Source of the DNA: Acanthochlamys bracteata
Taxonomy: Eukaryota > Streptophyta > Magnoliopsida > Pandanales > Velloziaceae
Assembly: GCA_019914995.1 (NCBI GenBank)
Contig: CM034127.1
Location: forward strand, 5,022,001 to 5,086,000
Reading direction: 5' to 3'
Length of the DNA: 64,000 nucleotides
A program made the translations under genes and the position numbers. Below are positions 23,886-35,320 of this stretch, in pieces. The notes beneath the pieces were generated by a model. The model ran no database searches. It saw nothing but the letters and a program-made list of their open reading frames with translations, and had not been told where the DNA came from. Position 1 is the first letter of the stretch; every line of letters begins with the position of its first letter.

Positions 23886-26800
23886 TTATATTGACTGAGA
23901 ACAGCCAGCCAGCATCCTCTTCAGATTTCCCAATATTGGGACAAGAGCAAGAAGGGCTATCTGAAAATGTTCAGAGCTGTTTAATCTTATACCAACTTGG
24001 CCACTACCCCTATTGCTTAGATTTGCATGGCCAATTATATTTGCAGCTCTACCTAGAGGTAACTGGGATTGGATATTGCAACCGACTGCAAGGTCACCAT
24101 GCCAATCCACAATGGAAAGAGCAAGAGTAGAGAGAGCCCTTCCTAAAGGATAATCCTTATCTCTTAAGGTTGCCTCAAGACGGCCTCCATAAGCTACATC
24201 ACCCCTTCCAGACATAGCACCTCCACTCATGACCAATCTCAACCTCTTACTGACTACCAGTTTGTCCTCAATCTTTACACCAGCAGATATTGCATCACCT
24301 AGAAGGTTCACAGAAACACCAGCACTTGTGTTATTCCTCTTGAAGTTTTTAAACCTTGTTTCGCCACGTAAAGTATATGCCATTTCCTTCCCAACACTTT
24401 GCACGTCCAATCCTAGAGAAGTTGCTGCTCCTTCACTGTGCTTGAGTGAGGTGCCCAACTCCATTTGAAGACTACAGTCCTTCTTATCTTTTGTAAGTTG
24501 GCCAGAAACAGAAACTGGAATTTTGTCGTTAACTACAAACAGTCTTTCAACATTAAGACCCTCATAACCGACGTCATGATCCCATCCTTGGGTCTCCAAT
24601 ACAGGCCTGACAAGCCACTGGCTCGTGGAATCAAGGAACCGGTACCGATGACTAGGACTATCAGAATCAAAAGAAACTGGTAGAACCATATCTGGCATAG
24701 GAACTGGCACAGAGGCATGACCGCTACTCTCTTCTTCAATGCCCTCATCTTTATATTCTCTTGGCAGATCTTTTGCAGCCTCTGCCATTTTCTTTAACAT
24801 CTCGCGGCGTTTCTTTTCCTCCTTCAACTGCTTTTTGTAAAAAAGCTTCTCTCTGTACTCTAACTCTTCAAAGTATGCCTTTCTCTGCTCTCTGCTCAAC
24901 TTCACCAGCTGTGATTTTGTTAAACATTTAAATGGGGTTAATTCATCATAATCTTCAGTGTCATCACCAGAATCAGACACCTCATTCAGATGTTCCTCCA
25001 TTATATCCTCGTCACCTATTTGTTCATCTGGCAACTTTAATTGAGGCCTTGACTGGAGAAGCGAGGACAAAAGAAATGGCAATGGAGGAACTCGTGAACG
25101 ACCAAAGGGCCTACTAGGTGGACTGTCTTGTAGCTTGAGAAGCTTATTTGCTTCAGCCAAAATTTTAGAAGCAAATGAAAGCAACAACAATTGTGGTTTC
25201 CAAACCTGGCCATTTGGCAACACCCTTTGACCTGCATTGTTCATCCTACATGCTGAGTGGTTTTCCACCAAGGAGACTGGATTCATAAGCCGCAAATCAC
25301 CAGCAGCTTGGCGGATGGCTTGCTGGACAACATGAGTTCGCTGAGTCACAAACATTTCATAACTCAAAGTACCGTTTGGGCCTTCAGGTGGAGCAGAGGC
25401 AGCATGAGTGAGGACTACAATAGCATTGAACCAAATCGATGCTCCAAATATATCCGTAACGGTACGTAACAAGGAGACATCTCCAAAGTCCCTGCTTTGC
25501 ATATCCAACCTATCAAAATAAAGAACAATATCAGGAGGAGTCTTATTGATGAACTTCCTCACAGATCGTAGGATCTTCTCGTTCTGGCTATGGTCACAAG
25601 AAGAAGGTGAAAGTCCTGGAGTATCGATCACCCTCACCTTAATGCCCTGAACAGTTCCCCCTATCTCTTGAACCTTCTTGGTTCCTAAATTGAAAGCATT
25701 GGTTGGCAACTTACCCTCATCAAAGATTGAATTGATTGTTGCACTCTTACCAACTCCAGATTTACCAATAACCATGATCGTGCAAGTAAAGTCAAGTGGC
25801 TCCTGCCCAGTTGCCTCAAGCTGTTCTGCCACAATGCTGGCCCTGTCAAAACTGAAGACACCAGTACGGTTTGTGTTTCCCCAAAGTTGTTCAGCAAGTC
25901 CAAGCCTGTACAGGACTTGTGCAACAACCACATTGTGTGGAGTTTGTCCAAGCCTGTGAGCAAGCCTGAGGAACTTCACACGGATCATTTGAAGTTTTTC
26001 ACGGGTTTCTTTACTCTCTTCTGGCTCATCAGTGGCAGGTTCTTCAACAGGCAGAAGAGGATTCTGTGAAACAGTACCTTTAGCCCTAGCATGCTGCACC
26101 GAACGACTGGAAGGTTTTAATGAAGGAGCAGATGATCCCAGGCCAGCAGGACGTGCTGGCAAGGAGGGGCCTCCTGAACTCGCAGCACCTGAAGTAGGTT
26201 GATGAGGTGGAGGATCACTGTGGACTTCATCAATGTCAGAGGAGCTAGATTCACCATCATCCTCCACTAAAACTGACTCCTTCTCATTTAGCTTGATTTG
26301 CTCTATCCCATTTGTAAGCTGAGAATGTGTACCTACACCTTCTGCCTCAGAAGATATTCCATTTCCATTACTCATGTAGGGTTGGCCCTGCATAGGACTT
26401 GCTATCTGTTGATGGTTTTGATCGAGAACTCCGTGATGAAATTTAGGCACTCTGTTAGAATCCTTTTTTTCACTAATCACTTCCACTGAGCCTGCATTCA
26501 ATGGTTTCTGATGTGAAACAACATTGGACTCATCCAAGTTCAGATCATTGAACTTATCATCAGGCTTCTCAACTACAACTTTCACGTTGTCTTGGTTAAC
26601 AGTTCCTCCTTCAAGTCCTTCATTCACAGCCTCGAATTTGTTACCAATTTTACCAGCACCTTCTAAGTGATTATAATCAGTCTGCACAGCTTCTTCATCC
26701 GTATCTTTTATTAGCTCATCATTTGAGCCATTCAGATGTCCAGCTTTCTCTTCAAGGCATACACCTAGGGCATGAGAACTCTGATCCTCAACCTCAACCT

Positions 26801-27518
26801 GCCCAGCAGTCGACTCATGAGGCTCCTTGGAGTTCTCCTGTTCCACTACTTCAGAGCCTTCTTCTGTAATCGGAGACTCAGAAAACATCTCAGAATGATG
26901 ATATTCATCTGAAGCCACATTACTCCTCAAAGCATCAGATGACTGGTTCAATGCATCTGGAGACAGTCCAGCTGGTTCTTCTGGACTGTTTCCATTTATA
27001 TGAACCTCTGAAGATGTACGAAATTTCTCAGCTTTACATGCTTTTCCTTCCTCAGTACCCCAGCCTTTGATCTCAGCTTCACCTAATTCACCAGACTTGT
27101 TCGCCTCAAGCACCACTGTATCTTCTACAGGCAATTCCAAATGTTCCTCTGAATCCATTTCATCTGAAGGAGGAAAAACAAGTTCCTCAGTAATCAAATC
27201 ACTAGTCTCGCCCTCAACCACCTCACTGGACTGGTCAGTCTCATGCACATTGTTATCTTTATCATCATATTTTCCATCTTTCTCTTTGCCAAAAGAAGAA
27301 ATATGATGGCCATCAGATTGACCGAGGTAGTGTGGTGTGTAAGATCTTTCACTATCCATGGCTTCCTCAAACACCTCATTCTTCTTGATGCCCCTTGGCT
27401 CATCCTCTTTAGCCTCTACATCTACAGCATGGCTATTCGCAGTCTCCAGACTGGAAGTACTCATCTTCACTCCATCTGATTGATGCTCCTTGGGGAAGTT
27501 GTCTTTCCCATTTTCCAT
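23886..27518 (-). CDS. TOC132: Translocase of chloroplast 120/132-type preprotein receptor
   Basis: TOC159-family GTPase receptor in the chloroplast outer envelope; TOC120/132 members favour non-photosynthetic preproteins. A single 1210-codon coding exon starts at 27518 (MENGKDNFPKEH). Residues 1 to about 490 form the acidic, disordered A-domain rich in Glu, Asp and Ser. The G-domain follows, with its lead-in REKLQMIRVKFLRLAHRLGQ, P-loop GKSGVGKS near residue 583, DTPGL switch and the VVLTHA region. A charged helical stretch (EKLFYKKQLKEEKKRRE) precedes the C-terminal M-domain, which ends LKRMLAGCSQSI. Length is close to Arabidopsis TOC132 (about 1206) and longer than TOC120, so I favour TOC132; the two are very alike, so the symbol is an inference. 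A 5' UTR intron lies upstream. Confidence 0.92.
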   Translation of the reverse strand: MENGKDNFPKEHQSDGVKMSTSSLETANSHAVDVEAKEDEPRGIKKNEVFEEAMDSERSYTPHYLGQSDGHHISSFGKEKDGKYDDKDNNVHETDQSSEVVEGETSDLITEELVFPPSDEMDSEEHLELPVEDTVVLEANKSGELGEAEIKGWGTEEGKACKAEKFRTSSEVHINGNSPEEPAGLSPDALNQSSDALRSNVASDEYHHSEMFSESPITEEGSEVVEQENSKEPHESTAGQVEVEDQSSHALGVCLEEKAGHLNGSNDELIKDTDEEAVQTDYNHLEGAGKIGNKFEAVNEGLEGGTVNQDNVKVVVEKPDDKFNDLNLDESNVVSHQKPLNAGSVEVISEKKDSNRVPKFHHGVLDQNHQQIASPMQGQPYMSNGNGISSEAEGVGTHSQLTNGIEQIKLNEKESVLVEDDGESSSSDIDEVHSDPPPHQPTSGAASSGGPSLPARPAGLGSSAPSLKPSSRSVQHARAKGTVSQNPLLPVEEPATDEPEESKETREKLQMIRVKFLRLAHRLGQTPHNVVVAQVLYRLGLAEQLWGNTNRTGVFSFDRASIVAEQLEATGQEPLDFTCTIMVIGKSGVGKSATINSIFDEGKLPTNAFNLGTKKVQEIGGTVQGIKVRVIDTPGLSPSSCDHSQNEKILRSVRKFINKTPPDIVLYFDRLDMQSRDFGDVSLLRTVTDIFGASIWFNAIVVLTHAASAPPEGPNGTLSYEMFVTQRTHVVQQAIRQAAGDLRLMNPVSLVENHSACRMNNAGQRVLPNGQVWKPQLLLLSFASKILAEANKLLKLQDSPPSRPFGRSRVPPLPFLLSSLLQSRPQLKLPDEQIGDEDIMEEHLNEVSDSGDDTEDYDELTPFKCLTKSQLVKLSREQRKAYFEELEYREKLFYKKQLKEEKKRREMLKKMAEAAKDLPREYKDEGIEEESSGHASVPVPMPDMVLPVSFDSDSPSHRYRFLDSTSQWLVRPVLETQGWDHDVGYEGLNVERLFVVNDKIPVSVSGQLTKDKKDCSLQMELGTSLKHSEGAATSLGLDVQSVGKEMAYTLRGETRFKNFKRNNTSAGVSVNLLGDAISAGVKIEDKLVVSKRLRLVMSGGAMSGRGDVAYGGRLEATLRDKDYPLGRALSTLALSIVDWHGDLAVGCNIQSQLPLGRAANIIGHANLSNRGSGQVGIRLNSSEHFQIALLALVPILGNLKRMLAGCSQSI

Positions 27519-27538
27519 GCCGATTCAAGTTTTGTTCC

Positions 27539-28792
27539 CTAGAATTATGTGCTAAGGTCAGAACAAAAGAAGGTATAGCACTATCAGTACCAGATTCTAT
27601 AATGCTAGTTAAGGAAAAACAATATCATACTGAATTCGATCATTCCAGGCACACGTTTCGAGAGTAAAAAGATTAATGATGGTCATGAGGCAGATTAAGC
27701 CACTTAAGAAACATTAACTTTTCAAGTCTAAGGATGAATGCATCGAAAATAAGTGGGAGAAACGAAAAAATCAAAACTTAAAAACAACAGCTTGGCAGGG
27801 CAATCAAAGACCTTCATGTTCCTACAAAGATTTTGCTTTACAGCAACGCACTGAATAAATCAGTCCATCATTGATTGTTTGTAAGTCATACCTAGATACA
27901 ATCTTTTTAAGAACTAAGCCATTCCCACAGGCAAACCAGGATGGGTCTTCACCGAGTCCTACTCCTATAGAGAAATTCCTTTTTTTGAGCTTTAGCGAGA
28001 GAGAGAGAGAGAGATCTTAGGCACAGTAGCTTGGGGCATGGAGCATCTTTGGCTCCCAGCCTCACAATCCAATATTGAAATGAATGTGGGGCAAACAATA
28101 CGAGATACTCTATTGTATACAAATTGTCTTCTAAGTGCCTTAGATTTACTTCATTGCCCTTTATGAAACATACAAATCCATCGAATCTTCAAATACCACA
28201 TGGTAGAAAAGCTGAAGGTTACATGAATTCATGCAAAAGTACGAAAACCGGGAAAGGTCCACTATTTTCATTAACATCTCTAGACTTTACAGAATAGTCA
28301 ATTCATGTGAACCTAAGGACTGAAAAGAAGAATAAAGAGCAACAATATCAGCTTGCACCAAAAATAAAATCTAAGGTACAGCTACATCGAAACAAATATG
28401 CAGTCTAAAAATTCTAGAGAACTGATCGATTTTTATTATAATATCGCCCACAAATCCATCTCTATGAATCAAATTCAGCCCAAATGCATCACTAATCAAA
28501 AACCGAAGCTCGATTCATGTTGACACAGCCGGAAAAACATCCAAAAACAATTGAAGACAATTGTATCTCTCAACAAAATGAACAGTAATACCTTCAATTC
28601 AAGAAAATTATGCATACCCTATGTCTATCAACAGAATAAACACTAACACCTTAAATTCAAAAAAATTAAGGAGAAAATGATCCATTTTACGTATTGTTCT
28701 ATCGGCGTTCATATCAAATGATACCAAAGAAGAAAATTGCCAACGGCATTAAGCACAAATCACAGAACTGAAATCAAGGATTGCATACGCAC
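27539..28792 (-). other. 5' UTR intron of the TOC receptor gene
   Basis: Reading the minus strand, a donor GCGAA|GTGCGTATG (exon end 28793) pairs with acceptor TTCTAG|GGAAC (exon start 27538), placing a leader intron 20 bases before the ATG. The probable first leader exon lies around 28793-28890. The intron contains a (GA)n tract near 27997-28014. Confidence 0.6.
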
Positions 28793-29251
28793 TTCGCGAA
28801 GCTGCCTGAATTCGAGAAAACAATGGCTGCGTCGATGAGGATATGGATCTTGATGTGGAGCGTTTCGGAATTCGGGAGTTAATTCTTCTCCCACGGAGAA
28901 ACCCTAGACGACGAAGAAGGTTATAACTTAACTAAAGCATAGGGAGAAGTAAATGAACTACAGAGAAATGTTGTAGACTCGCTTTGGTTAAAAAAAGGAC
29001 AAAACATAATTGGACTGAACCACCAATAATAACCCTCTAGTATTTTTATTTTATTGTATCACCTAAGAATAGTTACTTGGTTAGTAGCACATTTCATGTG
29101 AAGCACAAGTGAGGTTGGATTTTTCATACTTTAGGAATTTAATAACTTTATTGATTGACTTTTTGTAATTTTGATTACCTTATTGATGATATAATGTTAA
29201 ACAATGAATCAATAAGAGAAAATAAATATATATATATATATATAGATAGAT

Positions 29252-29668
29252 AGGATAGAGGCACATGATATCATTAAAAGTACATGGTGTACATGTCCGT
29301 CAAAAGTGGCGGCAAGACATCCAAATTCAATCTCCATCGTTGGATATGAAGAATCATGAGTTGCGAACATGTTGATAAAATTTCAGCTCAATCGGAATAC
29401 GAACCGACCTCCATCGGAACTCTTGATCAAAATGACATAAACTTTTAAATTTGACAAAATATATATATTTTAGTTTTGTGTCACTTTGATCGAGAGTTCC
29501 GATGGAGGTCTGTTCGTATTCCGATTAAGTTGAAATTTTATCAACATGTTCCCAACTCATGGTTCTTTATATCCAACGGTGGATATTAGATCTGGATATC
29601 TTTTTGACTATTTTTTACCAGCATGTGTATCATGTGCCTTTAAAAATATCATGTACTTCTATCTTATC
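29252..29668. repeat. Hairpin element, family A, copy 6
   Basis: Long inverted repeat. The left arm has GGATAGAGGCACATGATATC and CCATCGTTGGATATGAAGAA; the right arm has TATATCCAACGGTGGATATT and ends ATCATGTGCC...CTTCTATCTTATCC. TA microsatellites abut both ends (29226-29244 and 29671-29703). Same arm core as the NUP188 intron array 27 kb away. Confidence 0.8.
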
Positions 29669-29670
29669 CC

Positions 29671-29702
<32 letters not shown>

Positions 29703-29744
29703 GAAATACTTTTTTAAAGAGCACTCCAACAGACTACAGGGTCA

Positions 29745-29985
29745 TTTTTTTAAGAAATTTTTAAATATAAGTTCTATCGTTGAATAATAAGATTTATGAA
29801 TTTAACACACCGACAAATTTCAACTCATTATGACAATAAATCAATTTTCATCCGACCATTTATTTAAAATTAAAAAAATAATATAAATATTTTGAAGTTT
29901 TTATTATTTCTATTATATTAATCAAGAGATCGAAAGTAGGTCAACTGATGATCCGATTAAGCTAAAATTTTATCGGTATTTTACT
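29745..29985. repeat. Hairpin element, family A, copy 7 (decayed)
   Basis: Has diverged arm blocks (CTATCGTTGAATAATAAGAT, CAACTCATTATGACAATAAATCAA and GATCCGATTAAGCTAAAATTTTATCGG) in the order seen in the better copies. Confidence 0.5.
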
Positions 29986-30130
29986 TAGGACTAAGGGCGA
30001 TTTAGGTGAGCTAAAATTCAAATTTACTAAAATAAATAGGTTACTTTTAAAATAATAGCATAGATTTATTTTTAAATAAATAATTATTTATAAATAGTGT
30101 TTTGATAAAAAGAATTTACTATTAAAATAA

Positions 30131-30215
30131 CTTGAGAATGGTATTATGAGCGCCTATTTCTTACAGAAATAAATTGAGAATGGTATTATGAGTGCCTATT
30201 TCTTACAAAATGATT
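30131..30215. repeat. Tandem duplication of about 42 bp
   Basis: Two copies of TTGAGAATGGTATTATGAG[CT]GCC followed by TATTTCTTACA, next to one another. Confidence 0.75.
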
Positions 30216-30759
30216 ATGGGACTTACAAATAAACCCTTCTAAAAAACGAATTTATTTAATGTGGAGAGGCTTATTTCAGCTTAATACCCAAAATAAGCCC
30301 TCCAAAGATTTGGAACGTAGTTGGGTTGGAATTGTGGCCCATACTATAATATTATGTTGTGAGCCTGCACGGCCTTTACCTGTTAAAGGCTTCTAATTGG
30401 TCAACCAAACTGGTTAATTTAGCCATATTTGAAATTGTTGAAAAGATAAATTTTTTATATAAAAGCTTTTATAAATTTTTTATATTTTAAAACAACTATT
30501 TTATAAAGTATATATATATATATATATATATACATATATATAGGATATCATACATGACATTTGTTTAGTTTAAAAATTTTTTAAGAATCATACTAAATAT
30601 TACAAATAGTTTAATAGTTTTGACATCTTTTATTTTATTTTATATCCTATAAGAAATTATAAGTTCATAAATTGTAATGATTACTAGAATCCAAATACTC
30701 GGTACATCACCAATAACGGAGACTTAATGCATGCTTGTGTAACACTATAACCACAACAG

Positions 30760-31571
30760 TAGGGTGACAATTTATGACCCAATCTGAAAATTGATCAGAA
30801 ATAATTTATTTATTACGAGTTAGAGTTGAGAATTTGATCCAGTTGTTAAATGGTTGGTCCAAATCGATTCGAAATTGACCCACAATTCGAAATGCGATCT
30901 TTTGAATGAACAACAACTGTTTTTAACTTTTTCTACCGCATAATAAAATTTTAGTAATAAAAAAATAAATAATAGTAATTTATAAATTAATATAAAATAT
31001 TATATTTATAATTAATTGTTTATTTTCAAGTTTTAATAAAAGAGTATAAGATGTGAATTCAATATTATAAAAATTATTACTATGTAAATATTTTTTTAAT
31101 GATGAATTTGAATTTTGTTAAAAGATTTGTATCATTTTTGAGCTAGTTATGTTTATCAAAGTTTTTATTGAAAGTATTACTATGTATTTTTTATAATTAT
31201 AAAATTTTAGCTATCACTACATATTTTTAGAAAATAAAAATTAATAAAATTTTTTTAACATCCTAAAGACCGATAAAGATACTAAAGAATACACTTTTGG
31301 TTGACACTAACATCTTTTCACCAAAAATATCATACACATTTATTTTAACTGATTGTATAATTCACCAAACTTAAAAATGTAAAATAAAAATTTATAATTT
31401 TAATTATTACATAGATCGATCCGAATTTGACCTGATTATAAATAAATTAGATTATACTTCACAATTTTAATCCGTATAAATTTAGAATTTAAATTATAAT
31501 TGAACAAATTTAATCTGATTATTAAATAAATAGATCCAAAATTGATTAAGCAATTCAAATTATCATCCCTA
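30760..31571. mobile_element. hAT-like MITE, family B, copy 3
   Basis: Left end TAGGGTGACAATTTATGACC and right end CAAATTATCATCCCTA are inverted repeats. Flanking 8-mers CACAACAG (30752-30759) and TACAACAG (31572-31579) match in 7 of 8 positions. The interior of about 810 bp is AT-rich with GACCCA/GATCCG motifs near the edges and no ORF. Confidence 0.8.
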
Positions 31572-32835
31572 TACAACAGCTGGTCTTTATCTGCATAGTT
31601 TTCACCTATCGGGGTTGAAAAATTTTTATAAAATAGTTACTTCTTTGTTTAACAAAAGACTTGTTTTAATTTATAAAACATTAATTTCATTAAATTAAAC
31701 TAGTTAAAATTAAATTTAATAATTTTGAAATAAATTAAAATTTGATAATATAAAAACAAACTCTAATATTTTTAACTACATTAATTTAATTAAGACTTCA
31801 CGTGGTGGCCGGTGACGGTGGTCGCCTGTTGTTTTCGCTGGTAGTTTTCACTTTTAACAATGAGCTATAGATTCACGACTACAGTGTTAAATAATTAAAA
31901 CTTCTTTGTTTTGTTGTAAGCTGTCCGTTGCTATTTGTCAAGAGCCACTTAAATATTTTTTGTAGAAGACCAGTGCCTTTAATTAACTTGCCAAATTGAC
32001 ACAATTAATTATACATCATCGATTAGTTGTTATTATAAACCTTTTAATTTATTCACCGACGAAATGCTACAGCAAGGGAGGTAGCTCGGAAAACGCTCAT
32101 GCAATGAACTTGTAACCAAGCCAAGCTTCCCGCCGGAAAATTTTTCCTTTTTAACATTAGGGCGGAGGAAGAACGGTGTCGATAGTTAGCAATTTACATT
32201 ATTTCTATTATTTGGCAATTTAACGATGTTTTACTGAAATTTGTACAGTATCTACTTTTGGAGAGGTTTTTGAAGGCTCGGCGCTATCATTTATATTGAG
32301 TATTATGAAAATACTTATTGAAAAACACTTTTTTGAAAAAAATTTTTAAAAATTAAAATAAGAAAACAAATTTTATTTTTTTACTTCAAAAAAAATAAAA
32401 ATAATTAATTAAAAATTTCATGATATAGAATTTTTTTTGTATTATTAAAATTTTCTTTAAAATTCTATAAAATATTTTAAAAACTTTATTAAAAAATATA
32501 AAATAAAAAATTTGGAAGAAAAACTACTCCAAATATGACCTATGTTTGTAATTTGAAGGCAATGCGATTCAGAAAAGTGAGAAAGCTCTTAGGTCAAGCA
32601 AGTATGTTTTACATAAGACGGATTAATTTGTACCAGTATATTTTAAAATATAAATTTATAAGAAGTAATTTATGATAAAAATATTATTTATAAGAATAAA
32701 TTTGTAAAATAAATAAATATTATTTTGAAGTCATGAAAAATTATATTTTAGAATAAAAAAGGTTTTACGGGTGAAGTACATATATTTTTATTGTATCTAA
32801 TGTAGCATGTTTACATAATAGAATATGGTTGAATC

Positions 32836-33096
32836 GGGGGTGTTTGGTTCAGCTTTTCTCCAACAAAATTTTTCAATTCTCTATTTCACGTTTATCAATA
32901 CATATTTTATAAGTATATAAAAAATTTATTTAAAAATTTAGAAAGTGTAGAAAAATTCTATGGAGTGAGATCTTTTTATTGTATATTTTTATTATTTTTT
33001 TAGAAGTAAAAAAAATAGAGTTCGTTTTTCAAAAAAGACAAAAATATCTTTAATTTCAGAAAAGCTCTATTTCATAAGCAATCCCAAACACCCCCT
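32836..33096. mobile_element. AT-rich MITE, family C, best copy
   Basis: Perfect 12-bp terminal inverted repeat GGGGGTGTTTGG...CCAAACACCCCC around a palindromic AT-rich core (contains GTGTAGAAAAATTCTATGG and GAGATCTTTTTATTGTATAT). No ORF. A clear target duplication is not visible. Confidence 0.8.
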
Positions 33097-33399
33097 AAAA
33101 AATACGTATGATATATGGGCCGGCAACTTTTAAGACGTGTTTTAATCAAATAAAAACGAGTTTTGTAATATTGGAGTTTGATGAAATATAAATTTTGCTA
33201 AAAATTAAATTCAAATAATTAAAATATATGAATTAAAATTTGAAATAAAATTTTAATAAAAATAATATTAAATATTAAGTATAAATAAAATTTAAAATAA
33301 TTATAATAATATAAAGAATATCAAATCTAACATTTTTTTTAACCGGTGATAATTGAAGCATATCCTTAACTCGTATAATGATCGTAGTGGATTCGTTTC

Positions 33400-33646
33400 T
33401 AAGAACGTGTTTACTATAAGATAAATTTACTTTTTCGAAAGTGAATTTAAAAAATTAAATTAAAAATTAAAAATATTTAATAAAAAATAAAATTTTATAA
33501 TTAATTTATATTTATAAATATATTTTAAAATTAAATTTTAAAAAATAAATTTTTAATAGAAATAATTTATTTTAATTTTGTAATATATTTTGTGATGTAA
33601 ATGAATTTAAAAAAAATGAGTTTGAAAGAGTACGTAAATAAGCTCT
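33400..33646. repeat. AT-rich element, family C-like
   Basis: Ends AAGAACGTGTTTACTA and TACGTAAATAAGCTCT are roughly inverted around an AT-rich core. Boundaries are approximate. Confidence 0.45.
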
Positions 33647-34715
33647 AAAGCCAACAAATTTCTGCGTTGTTTTTAATCGTACTAATTTTTTCTTAAGTTA
33701 TCTACAATGATATGATCAAACATCATTACAGATTTTTTGCAACAGTTTGTACCACGATCTTTCGTAATTGCACTGAACCAGTGCCACTGATCAACAGCTA
33801 AAATTAAGGGAGCTCAGATACGGTTACTACTACTCTCCCACAACCCGTCTCTGGCAGAAGAGAGAGCTTCTAGAAACGAGGGCTAAAGTCCTCAGATAAG
33901 AAAGCAATGTTAGAACCATCCAAAGACCAAAATCAATCCATCTAGAAGACTAGTAAGTAAAGGCTGCATGCAAATTAGAAGAATCACAGGCTTTCATTGG
34001 ACCGAAAATCTTTGCACATCACACTCACATGTAAATCAGCACTGACTTTAAGTAACGTGGGTGGCTTAAAATAGATACAGAGTTTGATTTGCTCCAGTAA
34101 CGTTGTGCCTAGTCAGGTCCGATTTGGAAAAACAACACCACATGACCTTCCGACACTTGGTAGCATTACAAGTTACATAGTACCCGAAAAAGATAAGTGT
34201 TGGTACGTGGCAAGGAATGAATTGAGTACTGAAACTGGAGACAAGGAGCTGGTTTGAGAAGCTTTGTACTAAACATGACATTCTTTTAATTTAATTTAAC
34301 AGTAATACCAATACATAAGTATTCTGGATAGTTAATATATCAATCGATTTTTATCTAGAAAGAATGGGTTTTTCGTCACTATTATTATAGATATTCAATA
34401 AATATTAGCAAAATTACGTAGGTTGTATGTAATGAAGAATATCAATTAAAAGAAAATCAATTATTAGCCGACATTTGATAGTTTAGCTAGCGATGATGAC
34501 ACATAAAATACGATGTAAACTGGGTCCCACTCAATGGAATTCAGGTGTGGTTTGCGTTAATCTGGTTGCTTACCTGGATCTGGATCACCCACAGATCCAA
34601 AGATTCCAACCCTTCGCTGACTCATCATCCCAGCCCACGGTTAAGGGATAAGCTCTCTCTTCATTCCCATCCCCCAAACTGGACCCCACCTGTTGTAATT
34701 CTCAAACCACCTCTG

Positions 34716-34723
34716 TATATAAA
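34716..34723 (+). promoter_or_regulatory. TATA box of the DnaJ gene
   Basis: TATATAAA, about 150 bases upstream of the ATG at 34874, in a CT/CA-rich leader context. Confidence 0.65.
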
Positions 34724-34873
34724 CACAATCCCCAAACCAATCTTATTCACACAGCAAGAGAAAGAAGTATACCCCAATCAATTTCTTCTGCAATACTAGA
34801 AACAAAAACACACAAATCTTTCTAAATTCAATTTGTTCCTTCATTCGATTGCAAATTAAAAACAATCTCCAAC

Positions 34874-35320
34874 ATGTTTACAATACCAAGCTTTTCTCAA
34901 CCAAGCTTTCTCCCAACCACCGGCGGCGGCAATCGTTCACAGATGAGATCAACAACAGTGAAGGCTTCAGCTGCAGCAGCACCGGCAGCTCCAGCTAGGG
35001 TTTCAGTTTCCGGTGGGACGTTATACGAAGTATTGGGGATTCCGGCAAGCGCGACGAGTCAGGAAATTAAATCTGCGTATAGAAAATTGGCGCGAGAGTG
35101 CCATCCTGATACGCAGCGGCGATCCGGCGCCGCGGAGGAGTTTATGAAAGTTCACGCGGCGTATGCCACGTTATCTGATCCGGAAAAGAGAGCGGAGTAT
35201 GACAGGAAAGTTTCGGTGAATGCGGTCCGGTACCAGCGGTGGCAGGATAGATCGTCGTTCTCGTCCTACTATTCAAAGTCTTACGGGCGCCGGAATTGGG
35301 AGACCGATCAGTGCTGGTAG
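34874..35320 (+). CDS. Chloroplast DnaJ 11-like J-domain protein
   Basis: Small type III J-protein, a co-chaperone of plastid Hsp70. Intronless, 148 residues. The first about 40 residues are Ser/Thr/Ala-rich and basic, like a chloroplast transit peptide (MFTIPSFSQPSFLPTTGGG). The J-domain spans about residues 48-115: LYEVLGIPASATSQEIKSAY, then RKLARECHPDTQ with the essential HPD motif intact, and YATLSDPEKRAEYDRKV. The tail is short (WETDQCW end). Length and organisation match plant chaperone DnaJ 11 proteins. A TATA box lies upstream. Confidence 0.9.
   Translation: MFTIPSFSQPSFLPTTGGGNRSQMRSTTVKASAAAAPAAPARVSVSGGTLYEVLGIPASATSQEIKSAYRKLARECHPDTQRRSGAAEEFMKVHAAYATLSDPEKRAEYDRKVSVNAVRYQRWQDRSSFSSYYSKSYGRRNWETDQCW

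Larger units (their letters stand above)
28900..34700. other. Repeat-rich gene-free gap
   Basis: About 5.8 kb upstream of both the TOC receptor and the DnaJ gene. It carries family A (29252-29668 and a decayed half at 29745-29985), family B (30760-31571) and family C (32836-33096, about 33400-33646) elements, TA microsatellites (29226-29244, 29671-29703, 30509-30535) and a tandem duplication of about 42 bp (near 30131-30215). No coding feature is supported. Confidence 0.55.
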
